Below the pieces are notes generated by a model, which did not search any database, was not told where the DNA came from, and worked only from the letters and a program-made list of their open reading frames with translations. A stretch of DNA of 5,268 nt from positions 1 through 5,268 of the forward strand of contig CAYFOO010000077.1 in assembly GCA_964344775.1 (NCBI GenBank), given 5' to 3'. The DNA comes from CAYFMH01 sp964344775 (GTDB taxonomy: Bacteria > Patescibacteriota > Gracilibacteria > UBA4473). Positions 1 through 4,802 of this stretch are shown in pieces (within the stretch, counting starts at the first letter, position 1; each line of letters starts with the position of its first letter). The position numbers and the translations under genes are program-made.

Positions 1-53
1 TAACACATCATAAATATTTAGAACAAGTTTTTTGTTCGAGGGTGTGAGAAGTT

Positions 54-77
54 ACGTGCAATACATTAATTGCACGT
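54..77. repeat. Perfect 9-bp inverted repeat upstream of hicBA, candidate operator
   Basis: ACGTGCAAT (54-62) and ATTGCACGT (69-77) are exact reverse complements separated by the six bases ACATTA. The right arm overlaps the candidate -35 box of the hicBA promoter, as expected for a repressor site, and toxin-antitoxin operons are commonly autoregulated through such palindromes. The inverted repeat is seen directly; the operator role is inferred. A weakness is that this HicB is short and shows no obvious C-terminal DNA-binding domain. A run of seven T residues begins about ten bases after the stem (87-93), too far for a standard intrinsic terminator of an upstream gene, although that alternative cannot be fully excluded. 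Confidence 0.5.
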
Positions 78-98
78 CAAGTTTGCTTTTTTTATGGA
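70..98 (+). promoter_or_regulatory. Candidate sigma70-type promoter for hicBA
   Basis: TTGCAC at 70-75 and TATGGA at 93-98 are separated by 17 bases, followed by a T-rich stretch and the hicB ATG at 117. The -35 box lies within the right arm of the 54-77 inverted repeat. The boxes match consensus only partly, so this is a plausible rather than strong promoter. No ribosome binding site is seen between it and the ATG. Confidence 0.35.
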
Positions 99-116
99 TT
101 TTTTTAACCTTGAGTT

Positions 117-326
117 ATGAGAATAAAGTTTACTAGTGTCGTTTTTCAGGGAGAGAAGCTCTGGGTGGCCAAATGTGTAGAATTGGGTGTTGTTTCTCAA
201 GGAGAAACGCCAGAGAAAGCCCAAGAAAACTTAGAGGAGGCGGTGGAACTTTATTTGGAAGAAGAATCTGATTTTGTTCCACAGAGAAGTACTGTTAATA
301 CTTTTGAAGTAAATTATGCCGCATAG
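117..326 (+). CDS. hicB: HicB-family antitoxin (short form)
   Basis: A 69-residue protein of the HicB-like family, expected to bind and neutralise the HicA mRNA interferase encoded immediately downstream. The recognisable core is residues 1-49: a beta-strand segment MRIKFTSVVFQGEKLWVAKC, the turn around GVVSQGETPEKA, and an amphipathic helix QENLEEAVELYLEE. This matches the partial RNase H-like fold of HicB antitoxins. The acidic helix suits binding to the basic toxin. The protein stops about 20 residues after this core, so no ribbon-helix-helix or helix-turn-helix domain is evident, unlike longer HicB proteins that repress their own operon. The gene order is antitoxin first, and the reading frame overlaps hicA by 11 bases, implying co-transcription and translational coupling. 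The start is the ATG after TTGAGTT; no Shine-Dalgarno sequence precedes it. Confidence 0.9.
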   Translation: MRIKFTSVVFQGEKLWVAKCVELGVVSQGETPEKAQENLEEAVELYLEEESDFVPQRSTVNTFEVNYAA

Positions 327-543
327 AAAATTTCGAACTGTTTCAGGACAGGAAGCGATTAAAAATCTGTGCAAAAATTTTGGTGCAGAAGTTGTTTCTC
401 AAAAAGGGAGTCACATAAAATTAAAATTTTCTTCGGGGAAAAGCACTATTGTTCCAGATCAAAAAGAGCTGGATCGCTTTACTCTGAAAGGACTTTTGGA
501 GTTAGTCGAAATTTCCTTGGAAGATTTTTATGAAACACTATAA
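316..543 (+). CDS. hicA: HicA-family mRNA interferase toxin
   Basis: A 75-residue protein of the HicA family, small double-stranded-RNA-binding-fold proteins that cleave mRNA and arrest translation when free of HicB. The helix SGQEAIKNLCKNFGAEVVSQ is followed by the signature GSHIKLKF, whose histidine (residue 33) is the catalytic residue in characterised HicA toxins. The strand STIVPDQKEL and the C-terminal segment FTLKGLLELVEISLEDFYETL are also typical: family members usually have a hydrophobic or charged helix ending in a phenylalanine-rich tail. Length is normal for an intact toxin. The start ATG lies inside the last codons of hicB. The final codons carry the candidate glyS promoter, so toxin coding and promoter function share sequence. 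The catalytic histidine suggests an active toxin; activity is inferred. Confidence 0.93.
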   Translation: MPHRKFRTVSGQEAIKNLCKNFGAEVVSQKGSHIKLKFSSGKSTIVPDQKELDRFTLKGLLELVEISLEDFYETL

Positions 544-544
544 T
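517..544 (+). promoter_or_regulatory. Candidate glyS promoter inside the 3' end of hicA
   Basis: TTGGAA at 517-522 and a perfect TATAAT at 539-544 are spaced by 16 bases. The -10 box overlaps the hicA TAA stop (541-543). Predicted transcription would begin near 551, about 24 bases before the glyS ATG. That leaves no room for a T-box leader, which often controls aminoacyl-tRNA synthetase genes in Firmicutes. The promoter would let glyS be expressed independently of the toxin-antitoxin operon. Confidence 0.5.
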
Positions 545-574
545 CCCGTCTGATAATTTTTAAATTCTTTTATT

Positions 575-1990
575 ATGGCACAAAAAATGGACGATATTAT
601 CCGGCTGGCTAAGGCTCGAGGATTTATTTTTCAGGGATCTGAGATCTACGGAGGACTTGCGAATTCTTGGGATTACGGCCCACTGGGAGTGGAACTTAAA
701 AACAATGTCAAAAAAGCATTCTGGAAGACTTTTGTTTATAACCGGGACGATATTGAAGGTTTGGACGCAGCGATCTTGATGAATCCGCGTGTATGGGAGG
801 CGAGTGGACATGTGGGAAGTTTTTCGGACCCGCTGATGGATTGTAAAGATTGTAAAAGTCGTGCTCGAGCCGATAAATTGGTCGAAGAAAATGGAGATGA
901 TCGTCCTGATAATTGGGCCGGAGAAAAAACACCTCCGGGAGATCTGCTTAAATTTATCCAGGATCACGAAATCAAGTGTCCATCCTGTGGAGCGTGCAAT
1001 TGGACCGAACCAAAGCAATTTAACCTTATGTTCAAGACCCATCAGGGGGTAACTGAGGACAGTGCATCTGTGGTGTACATGCGGCCTGAGACGGCACAGG
1101 GGATCTTTGTAAACTTCAAAAATGTAGAACGAACCAGTCGAAGGAAATTGCCTTTTGGAATCGCCCAGATCGGGAAAGCCTTCCGAAATGAGATTACTCC
1201 GGGGAACTTCACCTTCCGGACGCGTGAGTTTGAGCAAATGGAAATCGAGTACTTCTTCGATCCAGAAAATAATAAATGGGAGGAGGTATACGAAAACTGG
1301 AAAAAGGATTCTTGGGATTTTGTGACCAAAGATTTGGGAATTTCTGAAGAAAATATCCGATTTCGGGACCATGACAAAGATGAGTTATCTCATTATTCTA
1401 GGGGAACAGTAGATATTGAGTATAATTTCCCTTTCGGTTGGGGAGAGCTCTGTGCGGCGGGGGCGTATCGGACGGATTATGATCTCAATCAGCATCAATC
1501 TTTCTCAAAACAAGACCTGGAGTATCGAGACGAAGAATCTGGACGAAAATTTATCCCACACGTGCTAGAACCATCCTACGGAGCAGATCGATTAGCTCTC
1601 GCGGTGCTTTTGAGTTCTCTCACCGAGGAAACGTTGGAGGATGGAAGCGAGCGAAGTGTGATGAAGTTTCTTCCAAACATTGCTCCAGTGAAAGTTGCTA
1701 TTTTACCCCTCATGAAAAAAGACGGCATGGCCGAGAAAGCCAAAGAAGTTTGGCAAATGATGACTGTCTTCGGTAAATGTGAATTGGATGTTTCTGGATC
1801 TATCGGAAAAAGATATCGACGGCAAGATGAGGTCGGGACACCAGTGTGTGTGACGATCGATTATGAGACGATGGAGGATGGGACGGTGACGATCCGTGAT
1901 CGAGATACGATGCGACAAGAACGGATAAAAATTGAAGACTTGATGAAAGAGCTGGGAGATCGGTATTTTTGGATGATGAAGAGGGACTAA
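575..1990 (+). CDS. glyS: Glycyl-tRNA synthetase, homodimeric class II type
   Basis: A 471-residue cytoplasmic enzyme that attaches glycine to tRNA-Gly using ATP. It is the single-chain (alpha2) form shared by archaea, eukaryotes and some bacteria, not the alpha2beta2 GlyQ/GlyS form. Residues 1-40 carry the typical N-terminus (ARGFIFQGSEIYGG, then WDYGPLGVELK). Residues 71-86 include PRVWEASGHVGSFSDP. A zinc-binding insertion is suggested by C90-x2-C93 and C135-x2-C138. MRPETAQGIF lies at 169-178, class II motif 2 at about 195-227 (FRNEITPGNFTFRTREFEQ), and motif 3 at 332-345 (EPSYGADRLALAVL, Arg339). The C-terminal anticodon-binding domain spans about 371-460. Length is normal (bacterial members are about 460-510). 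The glycine-pocket segment reads ELCAAGAYRTDYDL, apparently one residue longer than the usual ELWGIA-x-RTD form. The ATG lacks a Shine-Dalgarno sequence. The TAA interlocks with the stop of the convergent gene. Confidence 0.98.
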   Translation: MAQKMDDIIRLAKARGFIFQGSEIYGGLANSWDYGPLGVELKNNVKKAFWKTFVYNRDDIEGLDAAILMNPRVWEASGHVGSFSDPLMDCKDCKSRARADKLVEENGDDRPDNWAGEKTPPGDLLKFIQDHEIKCPSCGACNWTEPKQFNLMFKTHQGVTEDSASVVYMRPETAQGIFVNFKNVERTSRRKLPFGIAQIGKAFRNEITPGNFTFRTREFEQMEIEYFFDPENNKWEEVYENWKKDSWDFVTKDLGISEENIRFRDHDKDELSHYSRGTVDIEYNFPFGWGELCAAGAYRTDYDLNQHQSFSKQDLEYRDEESGRKFIPHVLEPSYGADRLALAVLLSSLTEETLEDGSERSVMKFLPNIAPVKVAILPLMKKDGMAEKAKEVWQMMTVFGKCELDVSGSIGKRYRRQDEVGTPVCVTIDYETMEDGTVTIRDRDTMRQERIKIEDLMKELGDRYFWMMKRD

Positions 1991-2454
1991 AGATATGGCG
2001 TTTCTGGATGTCGAACTAGAAGAACAACAGGAACCCTCTCATCAATTGTTTGTTTCATGTTATTGATAACGCACTCCCCTTTTCCTCTTCTTTTGCTACA
2101 TTTCCCTTTATAAGCAGAGCCTTTATTAATAAAAGGACATTCAACCATCATTATTTGCCTCATACCTGGAACTATTCCCTGGATGCCATCAAGCACTCTT
2201 GCTATTAAATTTCCTGTTTTTTCAGGACATTTACAAGGGGTAAACATTCCGTTATTTAATAAAAAAAGACCTAAAGGAATCTCTACTCCTGGCTCTATTA
2301 TAGCTTCCATCATGCCAAAGAAATCATGTCTTTTGGCATTTTCTTTACGAGGAAGAAGATCCATTTTTGCTTTATCACGAAAAAGATGATCCGGGATCGG
2401 AAAATGGTCAATCCTCAATAAAGGAAGTTCTAGTTGTTCTTTTTGTTCTTTCAT
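1987..2454 (-). CDS. Hypothetical protein with five cysteines
   Basis: An open frame of 155 codons that I do not recognise. It is predicted soluble, with no signal peptide or membrane segment. The N-terminus is charged (MKEQKEQLELPLL), and a moderately hydrophobic stretch lies at about 57-70 (GVEIPLGLFLLNNG). Five cysteines cluster in the second half: C74 and C76 (PCKCPEK), C106 (VECPF), C119 (GKCSK) and C128 (GECVI). They are interspersed with lysine, arginine and glycine, which could mean a metal- or nucleic-acid-binding module; that is inference. The frame is uninterrupted and fills the gap between glyS and the divergent intergenic region. Its TAG (cta at 1987-1989) overlaps the glyS TAA in the four bases CTAA. 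The ATG at 2454 has no Shine-Dalgarno sequence and lies just downstream of a possible promoter. A non-coding reading of this stretch remains possible. Confidence 0.6.
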   Translation of the reverse strand: MKEQKEQLELPLLRIDHFPIPDHLFRDKAKMDLLPRKENAKRHDFFGMMEAIIEPGVEIPLGLFLLNNGMFTPCKCPEKTGNLIARVLDGIQGIVPGMRQIMMVECPFINKGSAYKGKCSKRRGKGECVINNMKQTIDERVPVVLLVRHPETPYL

Positions 2455-2461
2455 TTTATGA

Positions 2462-2493
2462 ATTATAGATAATAAATTTTAAAATTTAGTCAA
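2462..2493 (-). promoter_or_regulatory. Possible promoter for the 1987-2454 gene
   Basis: On the minus strand TTGACT (2493-2488) is followed after 20 bases by a perfect TATAAT (2467-2462). The boxes are good but the spacer is longer than the usual 16-18 bases. Transcription from this -10 would start near 2455, next to the ATG at 2454, giving a leaderless or almost leaderless message. Confidence 0.3.
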
Positions 2494-2502
2494 ATAAAAA
2501 TA

Positions 2503-2530
2503 TTGACTTTTTTCTATTTTTCTGTATTTT
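2503..2530 (+). promoter_or_regulatory. Promoter for the 2556-3524 gene
   Basis: TTGACT at 2503-2508 and TATTTT at 2525-2530 are separated by 16 bases, about 25 bases ahead of the ATG at 2556. The expected start is near 2537, leaving a leader of about 19 bases without a ribosome binding site. The -35 box is the mirror image of the minus-strand TTGACT at 2493-2488, nine bases away, so the two promoters are divergent and their -35 boxes form an inverted repeat. Confidence 0.5.
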
Positions 2531-2555
2531 AATTATGATTTTATAGCATAAAGCT

Positions 2556-3524
2556 ATGACTACTTATCTCCAAGACCGAATAGCTGAATGGAATCGTCGA
2601 GATGCTATAGAAACTGGGCGAGCGGTTTCAGAAGTCCTAGGAGAAGAGGCTAGGGCAGAATTGCTAGGATATTTCGTCAGATGCAATCCTGGGCTTTTGA
2701 AGCAAACAAAAGGAGGGAAAAATGAAATTTATGAAGCTACTTCTCATGTGATGAAAGATTTACAGGACTTGGGAATTGAGTTTCCGGAAGTACCAAAAAT
2801 TTTGGTGCCAGATAATCTTCCGGATTCTTCTGGAATAGTTGAATCAGTTGGAGAGAAACAATTGTCAGTTCCTAATTATTCAAAAAAAGAACTGCAATTG
2901 CTTCTGAGTAAATTTATCCCCGATCAAACCGCAAGAAAAAAAATTATTACACTTTTTTGGGAAGAAGGATTTGAGCAACATATTTCTATGGGTTTACGAG
3001 AAACTCTTCATGGAGTAGAAGGTGTGACAGACGAAGAAGATGAAAAAATGAAAGAAATATCTCTGCCAACTGCAAGCATCCTAAACGCTGGAAAAACAAA
3101 GAGGACCATCCAGAGAAATAAAAAGAAAAGAGGAATTCCACGCTTAGATGTAAAAAGGACAGAAAAGATTATCAGATTGGCTAGTTTTCAGTCTTCAAGA
3201 GCAGATTTAGCGGATAATGGCAACATAGAAAAAGAGGGGATTTCAGAGGCTTCAAAAGAGGAATTAGTTTGGACCCAGCAGGAACGATTGGAAGAATTTG
3301 TGAAATCTACTTTTTGCTTCTGTGTGGCAAGGTTGGCAGAAGATCCAAATATTTTGGCCTGGACTGCTGCTCCAAATGAGGTAATTTTTCAAGCCCCAGA
3401 ATGGATACAGAAAAAAATGATGCTCATCCAGAGCATCTGTGATTATTATGATGATTTTTTCGACTATTCTCCCCATCTGAAAGAAGCCACCAGAGCTTTC
3501 ATTCGAGTAACCAGAGGAATTTAG
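2556..3524 (+). CDS. Hypothetical protein, 322 residues
   Basis: I do not recognise this protein. It appears soluble and mostly helical, without signal peptide or membrane segment. Visible parts are: a charged helical N-terminus (about 1-75, TYLQDRIAEWNRRDAIETGRA); a proline-rich link (78-107, PEVPKILVPDNLPD); a helical block (108-155) with SKKELQLLLSKFIPDQTARK; an acidic patch TDEEDEKMKE (158-167); a strongly basic stretch at about 179-204 (GKTKRTIQRNKKKRGIPRL); and an aromatic, acidic C-terminal segment with SICDYYDDFFDYSPHLKEA (293-311). The basic stretch could contact nucleic acid; this is inference. The sequence LNAGKTKRT resembles a Walker A tail but lacks the upstream glycine spacing. 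The gene is preceded by a clear promoter and stands alone, converging with the alkyltransferase gene so that TAG and the opposing TAA share the bases TTAG. It is probably lineage-specific. Confidence 0.85.
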   Translation: MTTYLQDRIAEWNRRDAIETGRAVSEVLGEEARAELLGYFVRCNPGLLKQTKGGKNEIYEATSHVMKDLQDLGIEFPEVPKILVPDNLPDSSGIVESVGEKQLSVPNYSKKELQLLLSKFIPDQTARKKIITLFWEEGFEQHISMGLRETLHGVEGVTDEEDEKMKEISLPTASILNAGKTKRTIQRNKKKRGIPRLDVKRTEKIIRLASFQSSRADLADNGNIEKEGISEASKEELVWTQQERLEEFVKSTFCFCVARLAEDPNILAWTAAPNEVIFQAPEWIQKKMMLIQSICDYYDDFFDYSPHLKEATRAFIRVTRGI

Positions 3525-3772
3525 AACTTTATTCCTTCTTTTTGCAATATTTCTTTCTTTTTCACACTTCCACGATTGTACCCTCCGAGTGATCCATCAC
3601 TTCGGATCACGCGGTGACAGGGGACGTGGGGGGTGCGATTTTTATTAAGGATATTTCCCACTGCTCTACAGGCACGAGGGTTTCCGGCTTTTTCGGCGAC
3701 CTGTTTGTAGGTGAGGGTTTGGCCTTTTGGGATCTGGGAGACGACCTGGAGGACTTTTTGGGTGAAAGACAT
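3521..3772 (-). CDS. ogt: Minimal O6-alkylguanine-DNA alkyltransferase (MGMT C-terminal domain only)
   Basis: An 83-residue protein matching the DNA-binding, active-site domain of O6-methylguanine-DNA methyltransferases, which take the alkyl group from O6 of guanine onto a cysteine in a suicide reaction. Residues 5-15 (QKVLQVVSQIP) and TYKQVAEKAG form the winged helix-turn-helix region. Tyr21 and the arginine in CRAVGN (Arg36) correspond to the human Tyr114 and Arg128 used in nucleotide flipping. PCHRV carries the acceptor Cys52, then GGYNRG (Tyr66) and the C-terminal KKEILQKEGI. The N-terminal domain of full-length enzymes (about 160-200 residues) is absent. An in-frame TAA four codons upstream of the ATG shows that it is not hidden by a misplaced start. 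Alkyltransferase-like proteins are similarly short but have tryptophan in place of cysteine; here cysteine is retained, so catalysis is plausible. It is co-oriented with the downstream-placed glycosylase partner at 3829-4395. Confidence 0.93.
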   Translation of the reverse strand: MSFTQKVLQVVSQIPKGQTLTYKQVAEKAGNPRACRAVGNILNKNRTPHVPCHRVIRSDGSLGGYNRGSVKKKEILQKEGIKF

Positions 3773-3774
3773 TT

Positions 3775-3806
3775 TTAGAGCTTAGTTATTAGAACTTAGA
3801 GCTTAG
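3775..3806. repeat. Short tandem repeat TTAGAGCTTAG
   Basis: The 11-base unit TTAGAGCTTAG occurs exactly at 3775-3785 and 3796-3806, a 21-base period, with the related AGAACTTAG (3791-3799) between. It starts two bases from the alkyltransferase ATG and abuts the palindrome GAAAATTTTC (3806-3815). It adjoins the larger element at 3818-3911 and may belong to the same repeat unit. Confidence 0.6.
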
Positions 3807-3817
3807 AAAATTTTCAA
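3788..3817 (-). promoter_or_regulatory. Possible alkyltransferase promoter within the repeat region
   Basis: On the minus strand TTGAAA (3817-3812) and TCTAAT (3793-3788, five of six consensus bases) are 18 bases apart, with a predicted start about nine bases ahead of the ATG at 3772. If used, the alkyltransferase would be transcribed separately from the glycosylase gene, from DNA belonging to the repeat region. AT-rich repeats can give such matches by chance. Confidence 0.3.
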
Positions 3818-3911
3818 TTTCTATTTCATCATACCCCCTCTTCAGCCTTCGTCCCGAGTACTCGGGACTTCGGCCGACAGGCACTCCCCCTGCAAGGGGG
3901 AGAAATAGAAA
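3818..3911. repeat. 94-bp palindromic element with 10-bp terminal inverted repeats (MITE- or REP-like)
   Basis: The ends are perfect inverted repeats: TTTCTATTTC (3818-3827) and GAAATAGAAA (3902-3911). Inside lie the perfect 18-base palindrome GTCCCGAGTACTCGGGAC (3851-3868), CGGCCG (3871-3876), and the hairpin CTCCCCC-TGCAA-GGGGGAG (3884-3902). A second CCCCC run (3834-3838) could pair with the same GGGGG, so two folds compete. The interior is GC-rich while the flanks are AT-rich, unlike the neighbouring coding sequence. No transposase is present, so any mobility would be non-autonomous. I see no target-site duplication. The element supplies the last 26 codons and the stop of the glycosylase gene. 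Confidence 0.6.
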
Positions 3912-4395
3912 CAAATCTCCAAAATTTATCAGTTCCGACTTTGATACCGATCCTGGGAGTAGATTTGAATTCTGGAGTATGATTTTCATCCGTGACGAAG
4001 AAGTGATCTGAGGTACAGAGGTCGGTGTTGTTTTCTGATTTTGTGATGTCGAGGGCTCGACAGAGTTTACCTGGGCCGTCGAAGTGATGTGTACTTGTTT
4101 CAATTCCGCGGATGAGGACGGCGGCTGGAAAGCCTTCATTTTCCGCCACAAAGTTCAGGCAAAAATACATCCCGTAGATAAAATACACATATGCATGGCC
4201 GGGAGGGCCAAACATGACCTGGTTTCTCGGTGTCATGCCGCGAGCAGCGTGACAGGCAGGATCATCTGATCCGATGTAGGCTTCTGTTTCGGTGATGAGC
4301 CCTGATTTATCATGGAAATGAAGGCGTTTACCCAAAAGATCTCGTGCTACGTCCAAAGTGGGTCGAGCAAAAAAATCCCGAGTAAGTTTTTTCAT
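3829..4395 (-). CDS. mpg: 3-methyladenine DNA glycosylase (AAG/MPG family) with repeat-derived C-terminus
   Basis: A 188-residue base-excision repair enzyme that flips out and hydrolyses alkylated purines such as 3-methyladenine, and in the human homologue also hypoxanthine and ethenoadenine. The family fold is clear from FFARPTLDVARDLLGK (8-23) through ETEAY (36-40), TPRNQVMF (55-62), YVYFIYGMYFCLN (69-81), RGIE (96-99), GPGKLCRAL (107-115) and PRIGIKVG (147-154). By alignment with human AAG, Glu38 is the catalytic base (Glu125), Tyr40, His49 and Tyr71 line the pocket (Tyr127, His136, Tyr159), and Asn81 and Arg96 match Asn169 and Arg182. All are intact. After KFWRF (157-161) the normal family ending is lost. 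From about residue 163 the frame runs through the palindromic element and ends at its UGA. The ATG follows a 27-base gap from the zinc-ribbon gene, suggesting one operon. No Shine-Dalgarno sequence is seen. Confidence 0.95.
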   Translation of the reverse strand: MKKLTRDFFARPTLDVARDLLGKRLHFHDKSGLITETEAYIGSDDPACHAARGMTPRNQVMFGPPGHAYVYFIYGMYFCLNFVAENEGFPAAVLIRGIETSTHHFDGPGKLCRALDITKSENNTDLCTSDHFFVTDENHTPEFKSTPRIGIKVGTDKFWRFVSISPPCRGSACRPKSRVLGTKAEEGV

Positions 4396-4422
4396 CGATT
4401 TTTTAGAAAAAGAAGGACTCTC

Positions 4423-4653
4423 TTATCGTGATTTTGGTTTCAACCACGGAAAAGCCGCAAGCATCGCTGGAGTGGGGAGGATGCTGTGGCAGTTTTTGCA
4501 TTCAAACCGTGGAGCATTCACCGTGATATCGACCACGTCTGCCAGATTTGTGATCTGCGATCCGCAATCCTGACAGATCACTTTCATCCGAGAATCAAGT
4601 TTCGGATCTCTGGTGGTCATGGGGCCGGGTGCTGTGGCTGTGAGAGTACTCAT
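4423..4653 (-). CDS. Small zinc-ribbon protein
   Basis: A 76-residue protein with two zinc knuckles, C27-Q-D-C30 and C52-K-N-C55, separated by 21 residues containing ITNLADVVDITVNAPRF. This is the four-cysteine pattern of a zinc ribbon. The N-terminal 22 residues are polar and threonine-rich (MSTLTATAPGPMTTRDPK), and the tail is AAFPWLKPKSR. Function is unknown: zinc ribbons of this size bind nucleic acid or proteins, and similar short proteins are often annotated only as zinc-binding. The ATG at 4653 was chosen over a TTG 22 codons upstream because that TTG lies in the -35 box of the candidate promoter. The gene ends 27 bases before the glycosylase start on the same strand, so the two are probably co-transcribed; a role in DNA repair would be guilt by association only. 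Confidence 0.7.
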   Translation of the reverse strand: MSTLTATAPGPMTTRDPKLDSRMKVICQDCGSQITNLADVVDITVNAPRFECKNCHSILPTPAMLAAFPWLKPKSR

Positions 4654-4690
4654 AGAAAGAAAAAGGTTAAACCAAGTTGTTGATGGCAGG

Positions 4691-4719
4691 ACCCTAGCAG
4701 ATGTTTTGGAGAAATGCAA
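4691..4719 (-). promoter_or_regulatory. Candidate promoter for the zinc-ribbon and glycosylase genes
   Basis: On the minus strand TTGCAT (4719-4714) and TAGGGT (4696-4691) are exactly 17 bases apart, about 38 bases ahead of the ATG at 4653. The -10 match is weak. The leader after the predicted start contains a pyrimidine-rich stretch and no ribosome binding site. Confidence 0.35.
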
Positions 4720-4802
4720 GTTTTTCTTGTGAAAGGGGGGATTGAAAAGATAAGGATTTACTTTACTTTTGTATTTTTGTGAGTAGATTGTGGCAAATTA
4801 AG

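Noticed and set aside
21..37. Small inverted repeat GAACAA / TTGTTC
   Set aside because: Six base pairs of mostly A-T with a five-base loop is expected by chance in AT-rich DNA, and nothing ties it to a function.
54..93. Intrinsic terminator of a gene left of the window
   Set aside because: The T run starts about ten bases after the stem rather than directly after it, the stem is not GC-rich, and its position over the hicBA -35 box fits an operator better.
541..575. T-box or other riboswitch before glyS
   Set aside because: Only about 31 bases separate hicA from glyS and the predicted leader is about 24 bases, too short for a T-box.
560..1372. A 270-codon open frame antisense to glyS
   Set aside because: It lies wholly opposite a conserved, full-length synthetase gene, shows no recognisable domain, and is explained by the codon bias of glyS.
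3084..3112. Walker A P-loop in the 322-residue protein (LNAGKTKRT)
   Set aside because: The required glycine four residues before GKT is missing and no Walker B or other NTPase motif follows.
3775..3911. CRISPR array
   Set aside because: The repeats are short, only two exact units exist, and there are no uniform spacers or cas genes.
3789..4151. A 120-codon open frame overlapping the glycosylase gene in another minus-strand frame
   Set aside because: The glycosylase frame contains the family motifs and catalytic residues; the other frame is compositionally odd and runs through the repeat.
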